DNA from: Rhodosalinus sediminis
Lineage (GTDB): Bacteria; Pseudomonadota; Alphaproteobacteria; Rhodobacterales; Rhodobacteraceae
DNA: 64,000 bases
Assembly (NCBI RefSeq): GCF_003385555.1
Contig: NZ_QOHR01000001.1
Span: 1-64,000, forward strand
Reading direction: 5' to 3'
Made by a program: the position numbers and the translations under genes
Notes under the pieces: model-generated
Seen by the model: the letters and a program-made list of their open reading frames with translations, nothing else
The model's database searches: none
What the model was told of the DNA's origin: nothing
Shown: piece after piece, positions 1 through 8,061 of the stretch
How the letters are laid out: every line of letters starts with the position of its first letter
Numbering within the stretch: position 1 is the first letter of the stretch

Positions 1-209
1 CGCCCCCGGCCGCGCCGCGCGCCGCGCGCGCCCCGCCGCAGGTCTCCGCACCGCCCCTCCGCCGAAGCCCGCGCGTCGCGTCGCCGCCCGCTCCCGGACA
101 CCACCGGCCGCCGCCCGGGGCCCCGTCCCCGCGCGCGCCGCCTGCCGCTTCCGCCACCTTTCGCCCGCACGCCCACGCGACGGAGCCCCCGCTCGGTCCC
201 GGCCCCGGT

Positions 210-275
210 CTTCTTCTTGGCGAAAATATCCCGGGGGAGTCCGCCGCAGGCGGACGGGGGCAGCGCCCCCTCTGC
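210..275 (-). repeat. Dispersed two-hairpin element, copy 1
   Basis: Read on the minus strand it has a GGGGGC-GCT-GCCCCC hairpin, then a TCCGCC-TGC-GGCGGA hairpin, then GGGATATTTTCGCCAAGAAG. The second stem differs from most other copies (TTGGCC/GGCCAA) but stays paired. Unlike five of the other copies, it does not directly follow a recognisable gene. Confidence 0.75.
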
Positions 276-374
276 CGCCGACGCCCCGTGCGCGGCCGGA
301 GTCTGTCCGCGCGCCGTCCCCACGCGCCCCCGACCTCTATGACAGGCCCCGCGCGCCGCGACGGGTCCCGGTCC

Positions 375-440
375 CTTCCTCTTGCGGAAAATATCCCGGG
401 GGAGGCCGCCGCAGGCGGACGGGGGCGGCGCCCCCTGCCG
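375..440 (-). repeat. Dispersed two-hairpin element, copy 2
   Basis: Minus-oriented copy about 165 bp from copy 1 and closely related to it. The second hairpin is TCCGCC-TGC-GGCGGC with one unpaired end position. The TATTTT motif and an AAGAGGAAG tail are present. It ends about 60 bp before the start of the VWA gene. Confidence 0.7.
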
Positions 441-501
441 ACGGCGTCCTCCGCGCCGCCCTCCGGTCCCCGCGTCCCGGCCCCGTGAGCGCCTGACCCC
501 G

Positions 502-1761
502 ATGCCCGAGCACGCGCCCCTCGATCTGCCCGACGACCCGCAGCTCGTCGCGAACCTCGTCCATTTCGCCCGCGCGCTGCGCCGGGCGGGGCTCCGGGTG
601 GGCACCGGGCGGGTGGCCGACGCGATCCGCGCGGTGGAAGCGGCGGGCTTCACCGACAAGCGCGATTTCTACCACGTGCTCGAGGCCTGCTTCGTCTCCC
701 GCGCCGAGGAGCGGCGCGCCTTCGCGCAGGTCTTCCGCCTCTTCTGGCGCGATCCCCGCTTCATGGAGCACATGATGGCCATGATGCTTCCGGCCGTGCG
801 CGGCGTCGCCGAGGAGCGTGCGGCGCAGGCGGCCGAGAAACGCGCCGCCGAGGCGCTGCTCGCCGGCGCTGAGAGCCCCCTGCGCGAGGCCGAGGCGGAG
901 CCGCCCGAAGAGACCGAGATCGAGGTGGACGCCGCGCGCACCACCTCCGCCGAGGAGCGGTTGCGCACCCTCGACTTCGAGCAGATGAGCACCGAGGAGA
1001 TCGCGCAGGCGAAGCGCATGCTCGCGCGTCTCTCGCTGCCCGTCCGCCCCGTTCCCTCGCGCCGGGCGGCCGCCGCCGCGGCCGGGCGCGCGATCGACCG
1101 CCGCCGCACGCTGCGCGCCGCGATGCGCACCGGCGGGGAGGTGAGCCGCCTCGCGCGGACCCGGCCGCGCCCGCGCTGGCCCAATCTCGTCGCGCTCTGC
1201 GACATCTCGGGCTCAATGAGCCGCTACAGCCGCGTGCTCCTGCATTTCCTGCACGCGGTCTCGAACCGGCAGGGCGCGGGTTGGGCGGAGGTGCACGCCT
1301 TCACCTTCGGCACGCGGCTGACGAACGTCACGCGCCACCTGCGCACCCGCGACGTGGACGCGGCCCTCGCCGCCGCGGGGGCGGAGGCGCAGGACTGGGA
1401 GGGCGGCACGCGCATCGGCGACTGCCTGCACGCCTTCAACCGCGACTGGTCGCGCCGCGTCATGGGGCAGGGGGCGGTGGTGCTCCTGATCACCGACGGG
1501 CTCGACCGGGGCGATCCCGAGCGCCTCGCGCGTCAGATGGAGCGGCTCCAGCTCACCGCCCGCCGCCTCGTCTGGATCAACCCGCTCCTGCGCTACGACG
1601 ACTTCGCGCCGCGCGCCACGGGCATCCGCGCAATGCTGCCGCATGTCGACAGCTTCCGCGCGGGACACTCCATCGCCACGCTCGAGGACCTCGCCGCGAC
1701 GATCTCGCGCCCCGACGACGCGGGCGAAAAGGCGCGGCTGATGGCGGCCTTCTCGGGGTGA
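502..1761 (+). CDS. VWA domain-containing CoxE-like protein
   Basis: A 419-residue protein of the CoxE-like von Willebrand A family, whose members usually work with a MoxR-type AAA ATPase in assembly or maturation of metalloenzymes. A charged helical N-terminal half (residues about 1-215) precedes a VWA domain (about 225-400). The metal-ion-dependent adhesion site is visible as DISGSMS, with a later TDG. The start is the ATG at 502; the same frame is open upstream to 382 but only through a repeat element, so the shorter start is preferred although no strong ribosome binding site is seen. No AAA ATPase partner is adjacent, so the partner must be outside the window to the left or elsewhere. Substrate unknown. 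Confidence 0.8.
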   Translation: MPEHAPLDLPDDPQLVANLVHFARALRRAGLRVGTGRVADAIRAVEAAGFTDKRDFYHVLEACFVSRAEERRAFAQVFRLFWRDPRFMEHMMAMMLPAVRGVAEERAAQAAEKRAAEALLAGAESPLREAEAEPPEETEIEVDAARTTSAEERLRTLDFEQMSTEEIAQAKRMLARLSLPVRPVPSRRAAAAAAGRAIDRRRTLRAAMRTGGEVSRLARTRPRPRWPNLVALCDISGSMSRYSRVLLHFLHAVSNRQGAGWAEVHAFTFGTRLTNVTRHLRTRDVDAALAAAGAEAQDWEGGTRIGDCLHAFNRDWSRRVMGQGAVVLLITDGLDRGDPERLARQMERLQLTARRLVWINPLLRYDDFAPRATGIRAMLPHVDSFRAGHSIATLEDLAATISRPDDAGEKARLMAAFSG

Positions 1762-2016
1762 GCGACAGCCGCCCGCGCGCCGGTTTCACGGTCGGTGCGA
1801 CTTGGCCGGGCCCGCCCCGGGGCCCCGCCGTGCCGCGCCACGGGACGGCCGCCGGAGGACAGGCCTGTTCCGAGCGGTTCGCGGGCCCGGCGTCCCGGTT
1901 CGCCCGCTCGCGGGGACGGCCTCGCGGGGCGTCGTGCCGCCATGCCGGCCCGGCCGTCGGGTCCCCGCTCTCCCGCGTCCCGCGGCATGAGGACAGGCGC
2001 GCGCGCCCCGCCCGCC

Positions 2017-3234
2017 TCATCCCGCCAGCGCCAGCCCGGCGCCCCCGGTCGCGGCCACGGCCACGACCGCCCAGGGGGGCGCCTTCCACAGGGTGAGCAG
2101 GACGAAACACAGGAGCGCGAGCGCGAGGTCGCGCAAGTCGCCCACGGCGCTCGTGAAGACGGGCGTATAGAGCGCGGCACCGAGGATGCCGACCACCGCC
2201 GCGTTCGCCCCCTGCATCGCCGACTGCGCCTGCGCCATGCGCCGGAACCGGTCCCAGAACGGCAGCACGCCGATCAGGATCAGAAAGCCCGGCAGGAAGA
2301 GCGCGCCGAGCGCGAGCGCGGCGCCGGCGAGCCCGTTGGGCGCGGGCTCCAGCACCGCGCCGAGGTAGGCGGCGAAGGTGAAGAGCGGCCCCGGCACCGC
2401 CTGCGCCGCGCCGTAGCCCGCGAGGAAGGCGTCGGCCGTCACCCAGCCCGGCGCGACCGTCTCCGCCTGCAGGAGCGGCAGCACGACATGCCCGCCCCCG
2501 AAGACTAGCGCGCCGGAGCGGTAGAAGGCGTCGAGCAGGGCCAGCGTCTGGCCGAGCCCGGCGAGCAGCGGCAGCGCGACGAGCAGCGCCGCGAAGGCGG
2601 CGAGCGCGGCGAGGGCCGCGCCGCGCCCGACCGGCACCGCCACGTCGCCGCCCGGGGGCGCCCCGGTGCCGCGCCCGAGCGCGAGCCCGGCGAGCATGCC
2701 GAGGGCGATCGCGCTCACCATGCCGGCCGCGCCGGGCACGACGGCGAGCAGCGCCACCGCGCCGACCGCGATGCTCGCCCGCGCCCGGTCGGGGCAGAGC
2801 GAGGCCGCCATGCCCATGACCGCCTGCGCCACGATGGCGACGGCGACGATCTTCAGCCCCTCCAGCGCACCGGTGCCGATCGGCCCGGAGAGCGCGGCCG
2901 CGCCGAGCGCCACCGCGAGCAGCAGCAGCGCCGAGGGCGCGGTGAAGGCCGCGAAGGCGGCGAGACCGCCGAGCCAGCCGCCGCGCATCATGCCGAGCGC
3001 GAAGCCCACCTGGCTCGAGGCCGGGCCGGGCAGGAACTGGCAGAGCGCGACGAGGTCGGCATAGGCGCGGTCCGAGAGCCAGCCGCGCCGCGTGACCAGC
3101 TCGTCGCGGAAATAGCCGAGGTGCGCGACCGGCCCGCCGAAGGAGGTCAGCCCGAGCTTGAGGAAGGCGGCGAAGACCTCCCCCGCCGTCCCGCGCGGCG
3201 CCGGCTGCGATGTCGTCTCGGGTGTCGCGGTCAT
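2017..3234 (-). CDS. chrA: Chromate transporter, two-domain ChrA
   Basis: A 405-residue inner-membrane protein of the CHR family, expected to export chromate. It has the typical two homologous halves: the first carries TSFGGPVAHLGYF and QFLPGPASSQ, the second carries VFGGGHVVLPLL and QAVPGPLFTFAAYLG. About ten to twelve hydrophobic segments are evident. It stands alone, convergent with the VWA gene, with the 1.28 kb repeat-bearing gap behind its start. Family members have also been annotated as sulfate-related anion transporters, so the substrate is inferred from family only. The ATG at 3234 gives a full-length protein. Confidence 0.9.
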   Translation of the reverse strand: MTATPETTSQPAPRGTAGEVFAAFLKLGLTSFGGPVAHLGYFRDELVTRRGWLSDRAYADLVALCQFLPGPASSQVGFALGMMRGGWLGGLAAFAAFTAPSALLLLAVALGAAALSGPIGTGALEGLKIVAVAIVAQAVMGMAASLCPDRARASIAVGAVALLAVVPGAAGMVSAIALGMLAGLALGRGTGAPPGGDVAVPVGRGAALAALAAFAALLVALPLLAGLGQTLALLDAFYRSGALVFGGGHVVLPLLQAETVAPGWVTADAFLAGYGAAQAVPGPLFTFAAYLGAVLEPAPNGLAGAALALGALFLPGFLILIGVLPFWDRFRRMAQAQSAMQGANAAVVGILGAALYTPVFTSAVGDLRDLALALLCFVLLTLWKAPPWAVVAVAATGGAGLALAG

Positions 3235-3432
3235 CCGTGCCTCGGCCCTGCGTGCGTGACCCGCTCTCCCTGACGGCGGGATGTGACAGTTTCACGACAC
3301 GCCGTCGGCCTCCGGCCCGCGTCGCTCGGAGCGGCCGGGCGGGCGCGCGTCGGGCGAGCCAGCCGCCGGCGGCCGCCGCGCCCGTCCGGCCGCGCGCGGC
3401 GCGTGTCGTGCCAGCGTCCCGCCACGGGGCCG

Positions 3433-4260
3433 TCGGGTTACCGGGTTTCGCGGGGAGCGCCCCAGTTGGCCGGTGCAGTCGGGCGCCCCGCGCCGTTCGG
3501 GAGCGGTCGGGCCACTGGAGAGCCGGGTCGCACCCGTCGCAACGGCACGACGGCCCTCGTCGCGCTAACGCCGTTACGGCCTGCGTCCTATGGCTGGCGC
3601 GTCCTGTCGCCGGGTAGCGCCGGGAGCGCCCCAGCCGGTCTGTGCAGTCGGTCGTCCCGCGCCCTTTGGGGGCGGTCGAGCCACGGGAGCGGTTCGCAAT
3701 CGTCAAGACGGCGACGACGGCCCTCGTCGCGTCGATGCCGCTACGGCCTGCGTTCCGTCTCCAGGCCGTCGCTTCACCGGCTGACACGGTGGCCGCGCCA
3801 TTCGACCGGGGTGTTCGGGCACCCCGCGCCCCTGCAGCGGCCGAGCCGCAGGAGCGCCGCGTCGCACCCGTTCGGGCCGTTCGCCAGGAAAACGACGATG
3901 ATCCCAGTCGCGTCGATGCGGGTACTGCCCGCTCCCACCTCCGGACCCTCGGGTTACAGGATGACACAGGGAGCGCCCCAGTCGGCCGGTGCAGTCGGGC
4001 GCCCCGCGCCGTTCGGGAGCGGTCGGGCCACTGGAGAGCCGGGGCGCACCTGTCGGGACGGCACGACGGCCCTCGTCGCGCTAACGCCGTTACGGCCTGC
4101 GTCCTACGGCTGGCTCGTCCGGTTACCGGATGATGCCGGGGCCGCCCCAGTCGGCCGGGGCGGTCGGGCGCCCCGCGCCGTTTGGGGCGGTCGAGCCCCA
4201 GGAGCGGTTCGCAATCGTCGTGACGGCGAGGACCACCCCTGTCGCATCGCCCGCGGGCCA
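3433..4260. repeat. Tandem array of five ~169-bp units
   Basis: Anchor block GCGCCCCAG/GCGCCATTC recurs at 3457, 3626, 3795, 3973 and 4142, giving steps of 169, 169, 178 and 169 bp. Units 1 and 4 are nearly identical over about 150 bp (some seven differences), with blocks such as GTGCAGTCGGGCGCCCCGCG and CTAACGCCGTTACGGCCTGC. Units 2 and 5 share GAGCGGTTCGCAATCGTC. Unit 3 is the most diverged. The 1-to-4 and 2-to-5 similarity suggests a later duplication of a three-unit block (516 bp). Unit boundaries are approximate. Confidence 0.85.
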
Positions 4261-4271
4261 CGCGGGTGTCC

Positions 4272-4358
4272 GTCAGACGTCCGCGCACCTCTTTATGTCC
4301 GAGGCGGCACCACGCTTAACCCTGTCAGGCGTCCGCGCACATCGTCGTGTCCGAGGCC
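4272..4358. repeat. 52-bp-offset direct repeat
   Basis: A segment of about 34 bp beginning GTCAGACGTCCGCGCAC at 4272 recurs at 4324 as GTCAGGCGTCCGCGCAC, and both copies end in GTCCGAGGC. It directly follows the 169-bp array but is a different sequence. Confidence 0.75.
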
Positions 4359-4514
4359 GCGCGCGGGCCGGTGCCGCCCATGCGCGCGGCCCGCCCCCGG
4401 CGCGCGGCGGGCGGCCGGCCCCTCGCACGCGGCGGCGGGAACGGTGTCGGCCCGTTCGTCGTCCCGTGCAGCCGTTCCCTCGCACGCGAGCCGCGCCGGC
4501 CCTATCTTCCATTC

Positions 4515-4718
4515 ATGAACTACGTCCTCGCGCTCCTTCTGCCGCCGCTTTCGATCCTGATCGCGGGGCGGCCCGTCGTCGCCCTCGTGGTGTTCCTGAT
4601 CTGGGTGCCGGCGATCCTCGTCTCCGGCGGGCTCACGCATCCGATGTTCGTGCTCCTGGCCTGGCTGCTGATCCTCCAGGCGGGCGAAGAGCGCCGCGCC
4701 CGGCGCGGGCGCGACTGA
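4515..4718 (+). CDS. YqaE/Pmp3-like small membrane protein
   Basis: A 67-residue protein with two hydrophobic segments (residues about 3-30 and 38-56) and a basic, charged tail. The opening [11 protein letters not shown] and the later hairpin match the layout of YqaE/Pmp3 (UPF0057) proteins, small membrane proteins linked to stress and membrane potential in other organisms. The frame extends upstream, but only the ATG at 4515 gives the family-like N terminus. It lies 67 bp before ychF on the same strand and may be cotranscribed. The family match is by pattern, not alignment. Confidence 0.65.
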   Translation: MNYVLALLLPPLSILIAGRPVVALVVFLIWVPAILVSGGLTHPMFVLLAWLLILQAGEERRARRGRD

Positions 4719-4785
4719 GCCGGGCGGCTTGCATGGGCCGGACACGGCCCCTAGAGAAGCTACGCTGCGCTTGAGGGAGACGGGC

Positions 4786-5883
4786 ATGGGATTTCGCATG
4801 GGTATCGTTGGGCTGCCGAACGTGGGCAAGTCCACGCTCTTCAACGCCCTCACCCGGACCGCCGCGGCGCAGGCGGCGAATTTTCCCTTCTGCACGATCG
4901 AGCCCAACGTGGGCGAGGTGGCGGTGCCCGACCGCCGGCTCGACACGCTCGCCGGGATCGCCGGGTCGAAGCAGACGATCCCGGCGCGGCTGACCTTCGT
5001 GGACATCGCGGGCCTCGTGCGCGGCGCCTCGAAGGGGGAGGGGCTCGGCAACCAGTTCCTCGCCAACATCCGCGAGGTGGACGCGATCGCCCATGTCCTG
5101 CGCTGCTTCGAGGACGGCGACGTGGCGCATGTCGAGGGGCGCGTCGATCCGGTGGCCGACGCCGAGACCATCGAGACCGAGCTGATGATCGCCGACATGG
5201 AGAGCATCGAACGCCGCCTTCAGACCATCGCGCGCAAGGTGCGCGGCGGCGACGCGGAGGCCGTCACGCAGGAGCGCCTGCTCAGGGCCGCCTTCGCCGC
5301 GCTGGAGGAGGGCAGGCCCGCCCGCACGGTCGAGGTCGCCGAGGACGACCGCAAGGCCTGGCGCATGCTGCAGCTCCTGACGTCGAAGCCGGTGCTCTAC
5401 GTCTGCAACGTCGAGGAGGGCTCCGCCGGGACGGGCAATGCGCAGTCCGCCCGCGTCGCCGAGATGGCCGCCGCGCAGGGCGCGGGCGTCGTCGTGATCT
5501 CCGCGCGCATCGAGGAGGAGCTCGCGCAGCTCGACGCCGCGGAGGCGGAGATGTTCCTCGAGGAGATGGGCCTCGAGGAGCCGGGGCTCGACCGGCTGAT
5601 CCGCGCGGGCTACGACCTGCTGGGGCTTCAGACCTTCTTCACCGCCGGGCCGAAGGAGGCGCGCGCCTGGACGATCCCGCGCGGCGCCACAGCGCCGCAG
5701 GCCGCCGGCGTCATCCACGGCGATTTCGAGAAGGCCTTCATCCGCGCCGAGACGGTCGCCTACGACGACTACGTGGCCTTGGGCGGCGAGGCGAAGGCGC
5801 GCGAGGCCGGCAAGCTCCGCGCCGAAGGCAAGGCCTACGTCGTGCAGGACGGCGACGTGCTCAACATCCTGCACGGGGCCTGA
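4786..5883 (+). CDS. ychF: Redox-regulated ATPase YchF
   Basis: A 365-residue OBG-family P-loop protein; YchF/OLA1 prefers ATP to GTP and binds ribosomes. It starts [20 protein letters not shown], with the Walker A motif GLPNVGKST, the switch region [10 protein letters not shown] and the Walker B-type FVDIAGLV. The G4 position reads NVEE rather than NKxD, as expected for this ATP-preferring branch. The C-terminal TGS domain includes [12 protein letters not shown] and [20 protein letters not shown] ribosome binding site lies just before the ATG at 4786, which decides against the upstream in-frame start at 4729. The length is normal for the family. Confidence 0.96.
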   Translation: MGFRMGIVGLPNVGKSTLFNALTRTAAAQAANFPFCTIEPNVGEVAVPDRRLDTLAGIAGSKQTIPARLTFVDIAGLVRGASKGEGLGNQFLANIREVDAIAHVLRCFEDGDVAHVEGRVDPVADAETIETELMIADMESIERRLQTIARKVRGGDAEAVTQERLLRAAFAALEEGRPARTVEVAEDDRKAWRMLQLLTSKPVLYVCNVEEGSAGTGNAQSARVAEMAAAQGAGVVVISARIEEELAQLDAAEAEMFLEEMGLEEPGLDRLIRAGYDLLGLQTFFTAGPKEARAWTIPRGATAPQAAGVIHGDFEKAFIRAETVAYDDYVALGGEAKAREAGKLRAEGKAYVVQDGDVLNILHGA

Positions 5884-5905
5884 CGCGAGGCCCGCGCGCC
5901 GCGGG

Positions 5906-6715
5906 TCAGGCCCGCAGCGTCTCGGTCGAGGAGAAGAACATCGCCTGAGCGACGGCCGAGCGCACCTGCTCCTCGGAGTAGGGCTTGGCGATCAGGAAGG
6001 CGGGTTCCGGCCGCTCCCCGGTGAGCAGCCGCTCGGGGAAGGCGGTGATGAAGATCACCGGCCGCTCGCCGAACTGCTCGAGGATCTCGTTCGCCGCGTC
6101 GATGCCCGAGGAATCGTCGGCGAGCTGGATGTCGCAGAGCACGAGGTCCGGCACTTCCTCGGCGGCGAGCTCCACGGCGCGGTCGCGCGTGCGCGCGATC
6201 CCGGTGACCTTGTGACCGAGGTCGGCGACGACCGTTTCGAGGTCCATGGCGATGATCGCCTCGTCCTCCACGATCAGCACCTTGCCCGTGGTCGCGTCGC
6301 TCATCTCCTGCCGCGCGATCTCGACGAGCTCGCGCGCCTCGCTCTCGGGCAGGTCCATCACCTGCCCGATCTCGTCGAAGCCGAAGCCCTCGACCGCGTG
6401 CAGGAGGAGCGCCTCGCGGCTGTTGGGCGTCAGCCGCGCGAGGTGGCGCTGGGCGCGCCCCTCGATCCCCTCGGGCGTTTCCGCGACCGGCGTGCCGGCG
6501 CTCGCCCAGAGGCGGTGGAAGACATGGAACAGCGCGACATGCGGCGCGAACCGGTCGAGCGCGGAGGCATCCTCCAGAAGCGCCTCGAGCGCGGCGGCGG
6601 CGTAGCGGTCGCCGCTCGCCTGTCGCCCGGTCAGGGCGCGCGCGTAACGGCGGAGGTAGGGCAGGGCCTCGCCCAGCGCGTCGGTCTTGGGCGCCGCGGA
6701 GTCTGCGTCTGTCAT
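5906..6715 (-). CDS. phyR: PhyR-type response regulator with sigma-like domain
   Basis: A 269-residue protein with an N-terminal sigma-factor-like region (about 10-135, ending in the helix-turn-helix-like GFGFDEIGQVMDLPESEA) and a C-terminal receiver (about 143-262). The receiver has VEDEAIIA and the phosphoacceptor Asp195 in LCDIQLADD. This order is diagnostic of PhyR, which when phosphorylated binds the anti-sigma factor NepR and frees EcfG in the alphaproteobacterial general stress response. The start at 6715 has AGGGGAG just upstream. Neither nepR nor ecfG is adjacent: ychF converges on one side and a GNAT gene diverges on the other. A PhyR-like regulator of another sigma factor is the alternative. 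Confidence 0.85.
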   Translation of the reverse strand: MTDADSAAPKTDALGEALPYLRRYARALTGRQASGDRYAAAALEALLEDASALDRFAPHVALFHVFHRLWASAGTPVAETPEGIEGRAQRHLARLTPNSREALLLHAVEGFGFDEIGQVMDLPESEARELVEIARQEMSDATTGKVLIVEDEAIIAMDLETVVADLGHKVTGIARTRDRAVELAAEEVPDLVLCDIQLADDSSGIDAANEILEQFGERPVIFITAFPERLLTGERPEPAFLIAKPYSEEQVRSAVAQAMFFSSTETLRA

Positions 6716-6893
6716 GGTCGCTCCCCTGAAGTCTGTCCAACCCGTCAACGCGCGTCGCGCGCCCCCGGTTCCATACACGAGGTCGCCGCCCGGGTCGAAT
6801 TCCCGCCCCCGGGTTTCGTCGCGCGCCCGGCCGTGAGAGGCACGGCCCGACCGCAGCGACACGGCAACCAGACGGCAACCGAACGGAGGCCCG

Positions 6894-7352
6894 ATGACGG
6901 AACTCGCCACCCGCCGCAGTGCGACGCGCGATCTCGCGCCGCTGGCCCGGCTCCTCGCCGATCCCGACGATCTCGCCCGCGTCAATCCGAGCGCCAAGCA
7001 CCCCTTCGACGCCGCCGAATGGCGCGAGAAATGGCTGAACGAGGCCGACGACGAGGCCTTCTACCTCGTGGACGGCGCGGGCCGCGAGGTGGGCTTCTTC
7101 GCGCTGCGCGTCGGCATCGGGCCGGAGGTGCGGCACCTCGCCTATGTCTTCGTCGAGGAGGCGATGCGCGGCGGCAGCGGCGCGCGCCTCGCCGAGCTGG
7201 CCGAGAGCGCGGCGCGCGATCTCGGCGCGCTGACGATCACGCTCAAGGTCGAGCTCGACAACCCGGCGGCGGTGAACCTCTATCACGGCGCGGGCTACGA
7301 GGAGATCTCGCGCCGGAACGGCCTCGCCACCATGCGGCGCGACCTGGACTGA
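6894..7352 (+). CDS. GNAT family N-acetyltransferase
   Basis: A 152-residue GNAT-fold protein. The central strands (AFYLVDGAGREVGFFALR), a degenerate acetyl-CoA loop (EEAMRGGSGARLAEL) and the late motif LDNPAAVNLYHGAGYEE are recognisable. Substrate unknown. A GGAGG ribosome binding site precedes the ATG at 6894. It is divergent from phyR with about 180 bp between the two starts, which must hold both promoters. Confidence 0.85.
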   Translation: MTELATRRSATRDLAPLARLLADPDDLARVNPSAKHPFDAAEWREKWLNEADDEAFYLVDGAGREVGFFALRVGIGPEVRHLAYVFVEEAMRGGSGARLAELAESAARDLGALTITLKVELDNPAAVNLYHGAGYEEISRRNGLATMRRDLD

Positions 7353-7431
7353 GGCTCGCGCGCGGCTCCGCGCGACGGACAGGGCAGGCGGGCGCCGGCC
7401 CCGCTACCTGCCGGATACGCCGGGCCGCCCC

Positions 7432-8061
7432 TCAGCCGCGCCCCGCGGCGCGCGCCGCCCAGCCCGCCAGATCGGTCAGCACCGCGTCCGAAACCGCCGC
7501 GAAGCCCGAGAGGAGCGCGGGCGTCGAGGTGTCGGGCACGCGCACGGCATGGGCGAAGCGGCGCGCGGCCACGATCTCGGCGTCGCGCTCGCGCACGAGG
7601 CGCGCGACGAGGGTCATCGCGACCTCGGCGCCCTCGCCCCCGGCCTCGGGCCGCGCGCCGAAATCCACCAGTTCCGAGACCAGCGCATAGTCCCCCGTGG
7701 CGCCGAGCGGGCGGCGGCCGACGAAGCCGAAGGCACCCGCGCGGATCAGCGTCTCGACCATGGCGGAGCGCACCATCTCGGGCGCCTCGGCGCTCCAGCG
7801 CGCGTCGGGCAGATAGGCGACCTGCGTGGCGCCCTCGCGCACGAGGATGCGGTCCGTCGCGATGGCGCCGGCGGCGGAGGGCGCCTCCACCACCACCTGC
7901 GCCGCCCCGCCCCCGGGGGCCGCGGGCACCTCCGCCGGCGCGCGCAGCTCGTGCACGTCGAGAGGCTCGGCCGCGCGGTCGAGCGCGCCGAGCGCGGCGC
8001 AGCCCGAGAGCGTCACGGCGGCGAGACAGAGGAGCAGGGCGCGGCGCATGGCGGACCTCAT
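7432..8061 (-). CDS. ABC transport auxiliary lipoprotein (PqiC/MlaB-like partner)
   Basis: A 209-residue predicted lipoprotein. The signal peptide runs to a lipobox LSGC, so the mature protein would be anchored by Cys21. The remainder resembles the ABC-type transport auxiliary lipoprotein family (PqiC-like), which accompanies MCE transport systems in the periplasm. The ATG at 8061 overlaps the mlaD-like stop as ATGA, so coupled translation is likely; a second ATG at 8049 would also leave a usable signal. It is the last gene of the mlaE-mlaF-mlaD operon and fills the place often taken by a soluble carrier. Confidence 0.8.
   Translation of the reverse strand: MRSAMRRALLLCLAAVTLSGCAALGALDRAAEPLDVHELRAPAEVPAAPGGGAAQVVVEAPSAAGAIATDRILVREGATQVAYLPDARWSAEAPEMVRSAMVETLIRAGAFGFVGRRPLGATGDYALVSELVDFGARPEAGGEGAEVAMTLVARLVRERDAEIVAARRFAHAVRVPDTSTPALLSGFAAVSDAVLTDLAGWAARAAGRG

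Larger units (their letters stand above)
1..501. other. Gene-free left edge with two copies of a dispersed element
   Basis: No convincing gene is seen. The open frames here translate to Arg/Pro/Ala-rich sequence typical of random GC-rich DNA. The stretch holds two minus-oriented copies of the two-hairpin element described separately (about 210-275 and 375-440), roughly 165 bp apart, so this segment looks partly duplicated. A minus-strand gene ending nearby would normally precede such copies, but none is present between them and the plus-strand gene at 502. Confidence 0.6.
3235..4514. other. 1.28 kb non-coding gap dominated by a tandem array
   Basis: This is the longest gene-free stretch in the window, between the divergent starts of chrA and the Pmp3-like gene. 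Most of it is the five-unit array at 3433-4260, followed by a separate 52-bp direct repeat at 4272-4358. Long stop-free frames exist on both strands, but the array unit is about 169 bp, not a multiple of three, so a frame changes meaning from unit to unit. I see no gene in it. Confidence 0.7.

Noticed and set aside
3433-4260. A CRISPR array
   Set aside because: CRISPR repeats are 21-50 bp with unique spacers of similar size. Here the whole 169-bp unit is repeated, with no unique spacers, and no cas gene is present.
1577-4288. A 903-codon open frame on the minus strand across chrA and the repeat array
   Set aside because: It covers chrA out of frame and the 169-bp array, whose period is not a multiple of three. 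No conserved protein pattern is seen.
3283-4518. A stop-free plus-strand frame through the tandem array as a repeat protein
   Set aside because: The 169-bp step shifts frame at each unit, so the encoded sequence does not repeat; no ribosome binding site or domain is visible.
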